A stretch of DNA of 17,683 bases from Pseudomonadota bacterium (GTDB taxonomy: Bacteria; Pseudomonadota; Alphaproteobacteria; Ferrovibrionales; Ferrovibrionaceae). Of this stretch, positions 1 to 7,420 are shown piece by piece. A program made the position numbers and the translations under genes. How positions within the stretch are numbered: position 1 is the first letter of the stretch; the number at the start of each line of letters is the position of its first letter. The notes under the pieces were generated by a model, which was not told where the DNA came from, did not search any database, and saw nothing but the letters and a program-made list of their open reading frames with translations. Location of the stretch: NCBI GenBank assembly GCA_021793055.1, contig JAJYTL010000027.1, positions 1 through 17,683 on the forward strand, given 5' to 3'.

Positions 1-356
1 TCGGGCGGATAACGCCGCGGCTCGCCCATGGCGCCGTTCCAGCGGTTGGCGATCGCGGCCAATTCGGGATAGAAGGCGGCGCGCAGCGCCGCCACCGGCT
101 CCGGCAGCGGATAGGCTAAATATTTGTATTCGCCGCGCCCGAAGCCGTGCCGCGCCATGACGATGCGGCTGCGAAACAGCCGCGCGGCGTCGGCCGCGTC
201 ATAGCAGGCCGCAATCGCGGCGCATTCCGCCGCCGCGAGCAGGGGCCCTGTGGTCGCGTGGCCGCGGTCATCGAGGCTCTCGGCGATATCGCGCCAGGCG
301 AGCGCGGCGACGCGGCCGGCCATCGTTCCGGCCGGTGGCAACACGGATGCGATCAC
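1..356 (-). CDS. Putative 2OG-Fe(II) oxygenase of the COG3826 type (5' part only)
   Basis: This partial gene runs off the left edge; about 118 N-terminal residues are visible. The frame is open from a stop at 399-401. I chose the GTG at 354-356 because GGGAG lies 6 nt upstream on the minus strand; ATG at 321-323 is the alternative but has no clear ribosome site. The reading includes ARHGFGRGEYKYLAYPLPEP and AAIANRWNGAMGEPRRYPP, which I recognise from memory as typical of a family annotated as 2OG-Fe(II) oxygenase (Pfam 'Oxygenase-NA', proposed to act on damaged DNA or related substrates). The Fe-binding H-x-D...H residues would lie in the missing C-terminal part, so catalytic competence cannot be judged. 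The substrate is unknown. It is transcribed divergently from zapE. Confidence 0.6.
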   Translation of the reverse strand, partial: MIASVLPPAGTMAGRVAALAWRDIAESLDDRGHATTGPLLAAAECAAIAACYDAADAARLFRSRIVMARHGFGRGEYKYLAYPLPEPVAALRAAFYPELAAIANRWNGAMGEPRRYPP

Positions 357-526
357 GAACGTCTCCCGCCTTTCCGGAATGCGCTGGCCGAAGCACCCTT
401 AGGAGCCGCCATGCCGTCGCCAGCGCCGCTCGCCGGAGCCTAGCCATCGCGCCGCGCCGAGCACCCCGGTTCTTGCCCCCGAACCGGCAAGGTGCGGCCC
501 GGCTTCGCGGCGAGGACGCCGGCCCC

Positions 527-559
527 GGCACTGGCCCGGCACTGGCCCGGCATTGGCGT
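527..559. repeat. 11-bp tandem repeat in the oxygenase/zapE intergenic region
   Basis: The unit GGCACTGGCCC occurs twice exactly (527-537 and 538-548). A third, degenerate copy begins GGCATTGGC at 549. It lies in the 279-bp non-coding stretch (357-635) between the divergent oxygenase and zapE genes. The rest of that stretch is GC-rich and I see no convincing gene or strong promoter in it. Confidence 0.7.
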
Positions 560-635
560 TGGCATCGCCACGCCGGGCTTGGCAGAAGCCCCGCTTTTCC
601 GCTATTGAAGACCCTCCTTAACCCCCATCGCAAAT

Positions 636-1805
636 GTGTCCGAGTTCGACCTGAAACCCCGCGCCGCCGCCGCCACGGCAGAGGACGCCGCCGCCGATGC
701 GGCCGGCGGGCCGATCGCGCGCTATCACGCGAAGCGCCGCGCCGACAAGCTGATGGCCGACCCGGCGCAGGAGCAGGCAGCGGAAAAGCTCGAAGCGCTG
801 TGCCGGGTTCTCGACGATTACCGGCCGGCCGGCGGCCGGCGCGGCTGGCGCACCCGGCTCGGCCTCGCCCGGCCCACGGTGCCCGCGCCGCGCGGCCTTT
901 ACCTGCATGGCGAGGTCGGCCGCGGCAAGAGCATGCTGATGGATATCTTCTTCGCCGCGGCGCCGCTGGCGAAGAAGCGGCGGGTGCATTTCCTCGCCTT
1001 CATGGCCGACGTGCATCAGCGCATCCACGCCCGCCGGCACGAGAAGGGCGATCCCATCGCGCCGGTCGCCGCCGCCATCGCGGCCGAGACGACGCTGCTC
1101 TGCTTCGACGAATTCCAGGTCAGCGACATCGCCGACGCGATGATCCTGAGCCGGCTCTTCACTGCGCTGTTCGCGGCCGGGGTGGTGGTGGTCGCGACCT
1201 CGAACCGCGCGCCGGACGATCTTTACGCCGGCGGCCTGCAGCGGGTGCGCTTTCTGCCCTTCATCGACCTGCTGAAGAAAAAGCTCGATCTCTTCGAGCT
1301 CGACGGCGGCCGCGACTACCGCTTGATGCGCCTCGCCGGACGGCCGGTCTATTTCACCCCCGCCGACGACGCCGCCCACCGCGCACTGGTCCAGGCTTTC
1401 GCCGACCTGACCGACGGCGCCGAGGCCCTGCCCGCGGCGCTGCCGGTTTCGGGCCGCGAGATCGCGGTGCCGCGCGCCGCCAAGGGCGTTGCCTGGCTCA
1501 CCTTCGCCGAGCTTTGCGCCGGCCAAGCCTTCGGCCCCGCCGATTATCTCGTCCTCGCCGCCGAATATCACACCATCATCCTTGAGGGAGTACCCTGCCT
1601 CAGACCGCACCAGCGCAACGAGGCGAAACGCCTCAACACCTTCATCGACGCGCTTTACGACGCCCACGGCCAGCTCATCGTCTCGGCCGCGGCGCCGCCC
1701 GCGGCGTTGTACCCGCAAGGCGACGGCGCCTTCGAGTTCCAGCGCACGGTCTCGCGCCTGATCGAGATGCAGAGCGCCGATTACATCCTCGGCCGAAAAA
1801 GCTAA
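636..1805 (+). CDS. zapE: Cell division protein ZapE / AFG1-family ATPase
   Basis: This 389-residue protein is of usual length for the ZapE/AFG1 (Lace1) P-loop ATPase family. In E. coli ZapE associates with the Z-ring during late constriction; mitochondrial AFG1 supports turnover of membrane proteins. Visible motifs are Walker A GEVGRGKS (about residues 92-99), Walker B LLCFDEFQ (154-161) and a sensor-like ATSNR (187-191). The C-terminal part carries the family's RRLNTFIDALYD-like segment (here KRLNTFIDALYD). The start is GTG at 636, the first start after an in-frame stop at 606-608. An ATG at 634 overlaps it but is out of frame. No good ribosome site is visible upstream, so the exact start is the weak point. 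The Ala-rich first 25 residues are probably disordered. The stop overlaps that of the convergent ubiquinone hydroxylase gene by 4 bp. Confidence 0.9.
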   Translation: MSEFDLKPRAAAATAEDAAADAAGGPIARYHAKRRADKLMADPAQEQAAEKLEALCRVLDDYRPAGGRRGWRTRLGLARPTVPAPRGLYLHGEVGRGKSMLMDIFFAAAPLAKKRRVHFLAFMADVHQRIHARRHEKGDPIAPVAAAIAAETTLLCFDEFQVSDIADAMILSRLFTALFAAGVVVVATSNRAPDDLYAGGLQRVRFLPFIDLLKKKLDLFELDGGRDYRLMRLAGRPVYFTPADDAAHRALVQAFADLTDGAEALPAALPVSGREIAVPRAAKGVAWLTFAELCAGQAFGPADYLVLAAEYHTIILEGVPCLRPHQRNEAKRLNTFIDALYDAHGQLIVSAAAPPAALYPQGDGAFEFQRTVSRLIEMQSADYILGRKS

Positions 1806-3055
1806 AGCACCTCGCCCTTGAGCAGCCGCGGCAGCTCGCCGATGGTGCCGCGCGCGTGGCGCATGAAAAACCGCTTCAGAGGCGGCAGGCGATTGACCAT
1901 GTCGAGGCCGAGATCGCGCGCCAGCCGAAGCGGCTCGGCGCGGTTCGAAAACAGCCCGTTCAACCCGTCGGTGATGCCGGCGAGCAATAGATTGTCGAAT
2001 CGCCGCCAGCGCTCGTAACGCTCCAGCACCGTCGGCGCGCCGATGTCGAGGCCGAGCCGGGCCGCGTCGGCCACCACCTCAGCCAGCGCCGCCATGTCGC
2101 GCAGCCCGAGATTCAATCCCTGGCCGGCGATCGGGTGGATGAGATGGGCGGCGTCGCCGATCAAGGCGAGGCGCGGCCGGACATAGCTTTCCGCCAGATG
2201 AAAGGCGAGCGGATAGCGCCAGCGCGGCCCGACCGGCGTCAGGCGGCCGAGGTAGTCGCCGAAGCGGGCCTCGAGTTCGGCCTGAAATCCGGCCTCGTCC
2301 AGGGCCATGATCGTCGGCGCCAGATCGGCCCGCTCGGTCCATACCAGCGAGACGCGGTTTTCGGTCAGGGGCAGGATGGCGAACGGCCCGGCGGGCAGGA
2401 ACCGCTCCTCGGCGATGCCGTGATGCGGCCGCTCGTGGGCCACGGTGCAGACGATGCCATCTTGCGGATAGCGCCAGCCGAAGGAACGGATGCCGGCCGC
2501 CTGCCGGATCGGCGAGCCCTTGCCGTCGGCGGCGATAAGAAGCGGCGCCGCGAGGCGGCGCCCGTCGCCAAGGTCGACCTCGGCCGCGGTCTCGCCCGTG
2601 CTTGCTCGCCGCACCTCGGCCGGCGCGATCAGGCGCAGCGCCGGCGTCTCCGCCAGCGCGGCATAGAGGGCGCGGCGCATGACGCGGTTTTCCACCATGT
2701 AGCCGAACGGCGCGTCGCCGATCTCGGCATGGTCGTAATGAAGGAAAAGCGGCGAATCGTCGTCGGTGACGCGGATTTCCCGGATCGGCTCCGCCGCCGC
2801 CACGTGACGCCAGACGCCAAGGCCCTCGAGCGCGCGGCAGCCTGCATAGGCGATCGCCGAGGCGCGGCCATCGAAAGCCTCCTCGACCAGGGCGGCGGCC
2901 GGCGCGCGATCGATCACCGCCGTCTCAAGGCCCGCCCTGGCGCAGGCGAGGCCGATGCTGAGCCCGACCAGACCGCCGCCGACGACGATCGCGTCCACCC
3001 GCTCGGCGACAGGATCGGCGGCGGCGCGGGAGGACGATGAGGGACGGCGGTTCAT
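1802..3055 (-). CDS. UbiH/UbiF/COQ6-family ubiquinone biosynthesis FAD monooxygenase
   Basis: The 417-residue protein is a class A flavoprotein monooxygenase that hydroxylates the ring of ubiquinone precursors. The three family motifs are present: GGGLVG in the N-terminal Rossmann FAD-binding loop (about 26-31), the DG motif AADGKGSPIRQ (about 175-185), and the GD motif LIGDAAHLIHPIAGQGLNLG (about 298-317), whose HPxxGQGxNxG core is diagnostic of the UbiH/COQ6 group. ATG at 3053-3055 is chosen because the Rossmann fold begins about 20 residues later; the open frame continues upstream to 3436 but that part overlaps glnK and looks non-coding. Which ring carbon it acts on (UbiH, UbiF, UbiI or the alphaproteobacterial multi-site enzyme UbiL) cannot be told from motifs, so I give no symbol. 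It is divergent from glnK across 255 bp. Confidence 0.88.
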   Translation of the reverse strand: MNRRPSSSSRAAADPVAERVDAIVVGGGLVGLSIGLACARAGLETAVIDRAPAAALVEEAFDGRASAIAYAGCRALEGLGVWRHVAAAEPIREIRVTDDDSPLFLHYDHAEIGDAPFGYMVENRVMRRALYAALAETPALRLIAPAEVRRASTGETAAEVDLGDGRRLAAPLLIAADGKGSPIRQAAGIRSFGWRYPQDGIVCTVAHERPHHGIAEERFLPAGPFAILPLTENRVSLVWTERADLAPTIMALDEAGFQAELEARFGDYLGRLTPVGPRWRYPLAFHLAESYVRPRLALIGDAAHLIHPIAGQGLNLGLRDMAALAEVVADAARLGLDIGAPTVLERYERWRRFDNLLLAGITDGLNGLFSNRAEPLRLARDLGLDMVNRLPPLKRFFMRHARGTIGELPRLLKGEVL

Positions 3056-3140
3056 GTCCCTAACTTCAACGGCGCCGCCCGCTTTGTCCAGCCTCGCGCG
3101 GCGGCGTGCGCCGCCGGCTGGGCTCGTTTCGCGCGGCATG

Positions 3141-3157
3141 TGCGTAATAAATAAGCA
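3141..3157. promoter_or_regulatory. Possible NtrC-type binding dyad upstream of glnK
   Basis: The 17-bp segment TGCGTAATAAATAAGCA has the outer TGC-N11-GCA of the NtrC consensus, which is a 17-bp dyad of the form TGCACC...GGTGCA. The inner positions do not match well. It lies in an unusually A+T-rich island of the ubiquinone hydroxylase/glnK divergent region. Its centre is about 80 bp upstream of the sigma-54-like element at 3222-3237, a sensible distance for an enhancer. The match is weak and could be chance. Confidence 0.25.
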
Positions 3158-3221
3158 GACCCGTCCGTTTCTGTGGCATCCAAACGCGCCAATCCGACGC
3201 GGCCTCCGGTCTTTGTCCAAA

Positions 3222-3237
3222 CGGCACGCTTCTTGAT
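3222..3237 (+). promoter_or_regulatory. Sigma-54 (RpoN) type -24/-12 promoter candidate for glnK
   Basis: The sequence reads CGGCAC, then GCTTC, then TTGAT, against a consensus of TGGCAC-N5-TTGCW. That is 9 of 11 specified bases, with the correct 10-bp spacing between the GG and the -12 dinucleotide. The -12 dinucleotide is GA rather than the usual GC, which weakens the call. Transcription would begin near 3248, giving a leader of about 60 nt before the glnK ATG. Sigma-54/NtrC control is the known mode for glnK genes, which raises the prior. Confidence 0.45.
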
Positions 3238-3310
3238 TAGGAGCTTGGCCAGAGACACAGGGAGCCGGGCCGGCATCGGCCGCTCCCGCGCAAGTGAGGA
3301 AGGACTTGCC

Positions 3311-3649
3311 ATGAAATTCATCGTCGCGGTCATCAAGCCGTTCAAGCTGGACGAAGTGCGCGAAACCCTGATCAAGGTCGGGGTGCCGGGACTGATGGTT
3401 ACCGAAATCAAGGGGTTCGGCCGTCAGAAAGGGCATACGGAAATCTATCGCGGCGCCGAATACTCGGTGAATTTCGTGCCCAAGCTCAAGATCGAGGTGG
3501 CGGTGCCGGACGATCTCGCGCCGGCGGTCAGCGAGGCGATCCAGGCCGCGGCGAGAACTGGGCAGATCGGCGATGGCAAGATCTTCGTTCTCGATCTCGA
3601 TGCCGCGGTTCGCATCCGCACGGGCGAGAGCGACGGGGACGCCTTGTAA
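3311..3649 (+). CDS. glnK: Nitrogen regulatory PII protein, GlnK/GlnZ type
   Basis: This 112-residue PII signal protein is the standard length. PII trimers bind ATP/ADP and 2-oxoglutarate and are uridylylated by GlnD. They report nitrogen status to targets such as AmtB, NtrB and GlnE. The T-loop RGAEYSVNFVPK has the uridylylation site Y51 and the 2-oxoglutarate-binding K58. The B-loop TGQIGDGK spans 83-90, and RIRTG (101-105) supplies the C-loop arginines. The start MKFIVAVIKPFKLDEV is classic, with AAGGA at 3300-3304 placed 6 nt before ATG. The GlnK/GlnZ rather than GlnB assignment rests on overall feel (EIYRGAEY, VAVPDD) and the absence of a downstream glnA; GlnB cannot be excluded. No amtB follows: the next gene is an aminotransferase. 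A sigma-54-like promoter lies upstream. Confidence 0.92.
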   Translation: MKFIVAVIKPFKLDEVRETLIKVGVPGLMVTEIKGFGRQKGHTEIYRGAEYSVNFVPKLKIEVAVPDDLAPAVSEAIQAAARTGQIGDGKIFVLDLDAAVRIRTGESDGDAL

Positions 3650-3720
3650 GGGCGCGGCATGCCCTTTCCCTTGCCCGGCGCCGCCCGACTGCGACGCAAA
3701 ATATAAGGGTATCGGCCGGT

Positions 3721-3747
3721 CGTCTCCCCTAGAATTTGGGGGAGGCG
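3721..3747 (+). terminator. Stable hairpin between glnK and the aminotransferase gene
   Basis: CTCCCC (3724-3729) pairs with GGGGAG (3739-3744) around a 9-nt loop. The stem extends outward to 3721/3747 with one G-U pair, giving about 9 bp. No U-run follows, so it is not a canonical intrinsic terminator. It could reduce read-through from glnK or be an mRNA end-protecting structure. The 211-bp spacer also holds an A+T-rich patch (AAAATATAAGGGTAT near 3698-3712) that could contribute to a separate promoter for the next gene, though I see no matching -35. Confidence 0.35.
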
Positions 3748-3860
3748 GCTTGAGTCCCCCTGTGCCAAAGGTTAGAATCCGCCGCGGCTTCGGTCGGGAT
3801 CATCCCGGACGCGGATCCCCCAAACAATGGATCCGGCGGTTCCGAGCCGGGCAGGGTTCG

Positions 3861-5054
3861 ATGCACAATCCACGACTGGCGCTTCTCCAGAACTATCCGT
3901 TCCAGCGCTTGCGGGACCTGTTGGCGCCGCTCGCGCCGGCGGAAGGCCTTGCGCCGATCACCATGGCGCTCGGCGAGCCGCGCCATCCGATGCCGACCCT
4001 GCTTGCCGAGGTGCTGGAGCAAAAGCGCGATCTCTACAACGTCTATCCGCCGCTCGCCGGAACGCCCGAGTTCCGCGACGCAGTTGGCGCTTGGCTCAAC
4101 CGCCGCTATCGCCTGCCCGCCGGCATGATCGAGCCCGAGCGCCATATCCTGCCGGTGAGCGGCACGCGCGAGGCGCTGTTCATGATCGCGCAGGTGGTGG
4201 TGCCGGCGGAAAAGGCCGGCAAGAAACCCGCCATCGCGATGCCGAACCCGTTCTACCAATGCTATGTCGGCGCCGCGGTCGCCGCCGGCGCCGAGCCGGT
4301 CTTCGTGCCGGCGCTGGCGGAAAACGGCTTCCTGCCGGATTTCGCCGGCCTCGACGAAGCGGTTCTGGAGCGGCTCTCCCTGGTCTATCTCAGCTCGCCG
4401 GCCAATCCACAGGGCGCGGTCGCCGATCTCGATTATCTGGAAAAGCTGATTCGCCTCGCGCGGCGCCACGATTTCCTTCTCGTCGTCGACGAGTGCTACA
4501 CCGAGATCTATTTCGACGCGCCGCCGCCCGGCGCGCTCGAGGCCTGCGCCCGGCTCGGCGGCGGGCTCGACAACGTCATGGTGTTCCACTCGCTCTCCAA
4601 ACGTTCGAGCGTGCCGGGGCTGCGCTCCGGCTTCTGCGCCGGCGACGCGGCGGTGATGCAGGATTTCGCGCGGCTCAGAAGCTACGGCGCGGCCGGCATG
4701 CCGTTGCCGGTGCTCGCCGCCTCCGCCGCCCTGTGGCTGGAGGAGAGTCATGTGGCGACCAATCGCGCGCTCTATCAGGAAAAGTTCCGCATCGCCGAGT
4801 CCATTCTCGGCAACCGCTTCGGCTTTCGCCGGCCGGCCGGGGGATTTTTTCTCTGGCTCGACGTCGGCGACGGCGAGGAAGCGGCGAAGAAGCTTTATTC
4901 CGAGGCCGCGCTGACCGTGCTCCCCGGCCGCTACATGACTTGGGAGAACGGCCACGGCGCCGCCGCGGGCCGCCCCTATGTCCGGATCGCGCTCGTGCAT
5001 GACGCGGCGACCACCCGGGAAGCGCTGGAGCGGTTCCGCGACACCCTGACCTGA
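3861..5054 (+). CDS. dapC: DapC-like PLP aminotransferase (succinyldiaminopimelate transaminase type)
   Basis: This 397-residue fold-type I class I/II aminotransferase most resembles succinyldiaminopimelate aminotransferase DapC. DapC converts N-succinyl-2-amino-6-oxopimelate to N-succinyl-LL-diaminopimelate using glutamate, in lysine and peptidoglycan precursor synthesis. PLP-site residues are visible: N182 in NPQGA, D210 in DECY, the Schiff-base lysine K247 in SLSKRS, and the carboxylate-binding R375 in RIAL. The N-terminus (NPRLALLQNYPFQRLRDLL) and the segments LPVSGTREALF, MPNPFYQ and HSLSKRSSVPGLRSGF match my memory of DapC closely. ATG at 3861 is preceded by CAGGG and fits the family start. 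ArgD-type enzymes can do the same reaction in some bacteria, so the substrate is inferred. It ends 16 bp before ftsK, probably co-transcribed. In Azospirillum an aminotransferase gene called aat is recalled next to glnZ. Confidence 0.8.
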   Translation: MHNPRLALLQNYPFQRLRDLLAPLAPAEGLAPITMALGEPRHPMPTLLAEVLEQKRDLYNVYPPLAGTPEFRDAVGAWLNRRYRLPAGMIEPERHILPVSGTREALFMIAQVVVPAEKAGKKPAIAMPNPFYQCYVGAAVAAGAEPVFVPALAENGFLPDFAGLDEAVLERLSLVYLSSPANPQGAVADLDYLEKLIRLARRHDFLLVVDECYTEIYFDAPPPGALEACARLGGGLDNVMVFHSLSKRSSVPGLRSGFCAGDAAVMQDFARLRSYGAAGMPLPVLAASAALWLEESHVATNRALYQEKFRIAESILGNRFGFRRPAGGFFLWLDVGDGEEAAKKLYSEAALTVLPGRYMTWENGHGAAAGRPYVRIALVHDAATTREALERFRDTLT

Positions 5055-5070
5055 GGCCGGAGGGCGATCG

Positions 5071-7416
5071 ATGGCGGATCGGATCGGCACCTCGCGCGGG
5101 TTCCTGCTGTTTCCTCCGGCGGCGAAGGCATTCCTCCGCCGCCGGGCGACGGAGCTCGGCGGCCTCGGCCTGTTGATGCTGGCGGCACTTCTCGCCGGCG
5201 CGCTCGTCACCTATCACGCCAGCGACGCGAGCCTCGACGTCGCCGCGCGCGGACCGGTGCAGAACGCGCTCGGACCGCTCGGTGCCGATCTCGCCGATGT
5301 CATGTGGCAGAGCTTCGGCCTCGCCGCCGCCGGCCTGGTTCTCGCGCTCGCCGCCTGGGCGGTCGAGATCGTCCTGCACCAGGGCTTCCGCTGGCGCCGC
5401 CAGGCGCTCGCCCTGGTCGGCTTTCTGCTCTTCGCCGACGTCGCCCTGGCGGCGATCCCGCACGATTGGGTGATGGCGCTGCCGGCCGGCCTCGGCGGCG
5501 CCTTCGGCATCGTCATCTGGCGCGCGCTGGTGGTGCCGGCGACGACGGCGCTGCCGCCGATCCGCCCCTTCCTCGCGCTCGGCCTCGGTGCGCTGGCACT
5601 GACGCTTCTCGGCGGCGCGCTCGGCATCGGCAGGCAGGGATGGCACCGCGCCGCGGCGATCCTGGGCCGCGCCGGGCATTATCTTGCCCGGTTCATCGCC
5701 TTCACTACCGCGCGCAAGGCGGCGCCGGCCGCGGACAAGCCGGAAAAGCGGACCCGGGTTCGCCGCGAGCCGGTGATCGAAAGCAAGGCGCCGCGCGAGC
5801 GCCAGGAACCCGAGCTTCGCGTCGCCGCGCCGAAGGCCGCGCCGGCGCCGCGGGCGGCGCGCGAAAAGCCGGCCGAGGCGCAATCGACCCTCGATCTGCA
5901 GCCGAGCGGCGAATACCAATTGCCGCCGCTGAACCTGCTCGCCGCGGCGCCGCCGCCTGGCCGCAACGACAAGGCGAGCCCGGAATCCCTGCGCCAGAAC
6001 GCAAGGCTGCTTTCCACGGTGCTGGAGGATTTCGGGGTCCGTGGCGAAATCCGCAGCGTCAAGCCGGGGCCGGTGGTGACGCTCTACGAGCTTGAACCGG
6101 CGCCGGGCACCAAGTCGTCGCGCATCATCGGCCTGTCCGACGACATCGCGCGTTCGATGAGCGCGGTCTCGGCCCGCGTCGCGGTGATACCGGGGCGCAA
6201 TGCGATCGGCATCGAACTGCCCAACGCCGACCGCGAGACCGTCTATCTCTCGGACCTTCTGGCCTCGCCGCAATACGAGAACACGGCGGCGCGGCTCACC
6301 CTAGCGCTCGGCAAGGATATCGGCGGCCAGCCGATCGCGGTCGATCTCGCGCGCATGCCGCATCTCCTGATCGCCGGCACCACCGGCTCTGGCAAGTCGG
6401 TGGCGATCAACACCATGATCCTGTCGCTGCTTTATCGCATGCCGCCGGAGCAGTGTCGCTTCATCATGATCGATCCGAAGATGCTGGAGCTTTCCGCCTA
6501 CGACGGCATCCCGCATCTTCTGACGCCGGTGGTGACCAACCCTTCGAAGGCGGTGGTGGCGCTGAAATGGACCGTGCGCGAGATGGAGGACCGCTATCGC
6601 AAGATGTCGGAACTTGGCGTGCGCAACATCGCCGGCTACAACCTTCGTCTCGCCGAGGCGCGGCGCAAGGGCGAGCAATTGTCGCGCACGGTGCAGACCG
6701 GCTTCGATCCTGAGTCTGGCGAGCCGATCTTCGAGGCCCGGCCGCTCGATCTGCAATCGCTGCCGATGATCGTCGTCATCGTCGACGAGATGGCGGATCT
6801 GATGCTGGTCGCCGGCAAGGATATCGAGGCCTCGGTGCAGCGGCTCTCGCAGATGGCGCGCGCCGCCGGCATCCATCTCATCATGGCGACGCAGCGCCCC
6901 TCGGTCGATGTCATCACCGGCACCATCAAGGCCAACTTCCCCTGCCGCATCAGCTTCCAGGTGACCTCGAAGATCGACAGCCGCACGATCCTGGGCGAGC
7001 CCGGCGCCGAGCAGCTTCTCGGCCAGGGCGACATGCTCTACATGCCCTCGGCCGGGCGCATCACCCGCGTGCACGCGCCCTTCGTCTCGGACCAGGAGGT
7101 CGAGAAGGTGGTGCGCTTCCTCAAGGCGCAGGGCGAGCCGGTCTATGTCGAGCAGGTGACGGCCGAGCCCGACGACAACCTGCCCTTCGGCAACGGCAGC
7201 GGCGATCCCGCCGACGAGCTCTACGACCAGGCGGTGGCGCTGATCGCGCGCGAGCGCAAGGCCTCGACCAGCTTCATCCAGCGCCATTTGCAGATCGGCT
7301 ACAACCGCGCCGCCCGCATCATCGAGCGCATGGAGGCGGAAGGCGTGGTGAGCGCCGCCAACCACGTCGGCAAGCGCGAGGTGCTGGCCCGCGACATCGA
7401 CGACAGGGAAAGCTGA
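5071..7416 (+). CDS. ftsK: DNA translocase FtsK
   Basis: This 781-residue protein is the septal DNA pump that moves chromosome ends through the closing septum and activates XerCD at dif. The N-terminal membrane part has four or five hydrophobic segments (about 30-48, 82-103, 111-129, 133-155, 166-187). A charged, Ala/Pro-rich linker follows (about 212-300), then the alpha/beta motor with Walker A AGTTGSGKS (about 435-443) and Walker B IVVIVDEMADL (about 567-577), and MATQRPSVDVITG after it. A C-terminal winged-helix gamma domain (about 715-775; DELYDQAVALI, RHLQIGYNRAARIIE) reads KOPS polarity sequences. GGAGGG at 5059-5064 sits 6 nt before the ATG. The linker is short compared with E. coli FtsK, as is usual in alphaproteobacteria. 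It is convergent with mutS, with 4 bp between the stops. Confidence 0.96.
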   Translation: MADRIGTSRGFLLFPPAAKAFLRRRATELGGLGLLMLAALLAGALVTYHASDASLDVAARGPVQNALGPLGADLADVMWQSFGLAAAGLVLALAAWAVEIVLHQGFRWRRQALALVGFLLFADVALAAIPHDWVMALPAGLGGAFGIVIWRALVVPATTALPPIRPFLALGLGALALTLLGGALGIGRQGWHRAAAILGRAGHYLARFIAFTTARKAAPAADKPEKRTRVRREPVIESKAPRERQEPELRVAAPKAAPAPRAAREKPAEAQSTLDLQPSGEYQLPPLNLLAAAPPPGRNDKASPESLRQNARLLSTVLEDFGVRGEIRSVKPGPVVTLYELEPAPGTKSSRIIGLSDDIARSMSAVSARVAVIPGRNAIGIELPNADRETVYLSDLLASPQYENTAARLTLALGKDIGGQPIAVDLARMPHLLIAGTTGSGKSVAINTMILSLLYRMPPEQCRFIMIDPKMLELSAYDGIPHLLTPVVTNPSKAVVALKWTVREMEDRYRKMSELGVRNIAGYNLRLAEARRKGEQLSRTVQTGFDPESGEPIFEARPLDLQSLPMIVVIVDEMADLMLVAGKDIEASVQRLSQMARAAGIHLIMATQRPSVDVITGTIKANFPCRISFQVTSKIDSRTILGEPGAEQLLGQGDMLYMPSAGRITRVHAPFVSDQEVEKVVRFLKAQGEPVYVEQVTAEPDDNLPFGNGSGDPADELYDQAVALIARERKASTSFIQRHLQIGYNRAARIIERMEAEGVVSAANHVGKREVLARDIDDRES

Positions 7417-7420
7417 GCGC

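Noticed and set aside
268..633. Minus-strand open frame of 121 codons covering the oxygenase/zapE spacer
   Set aside because: Its composition is Arg/Ala-rich with no domain-like features, and its 3' part overlaps the recognisable oxygenase N-terminus in another frame. The spacer is better read as non-coding.
3056..3436. Upstream extension of the ubiquinone hydroxylase reading frame
   Set aside because: The open frame continues 127 codons upstream, but it runs antisense through glnK and its promoter region. The conserved Rossmann motif begins only about 20 residues after the ATG at 3055, so the shorter start is right.
3849..3856. Exact E. coli KOPS octamer GGGCAGGG close to ftsK
   Set aside because: In DNA this G-rich several copies of GGGNAGGG are expected by chance in a window of this size, and this one overlaps the ribosome-site region of the aminotransferase gene. 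The KOPS of this organism is also not known.
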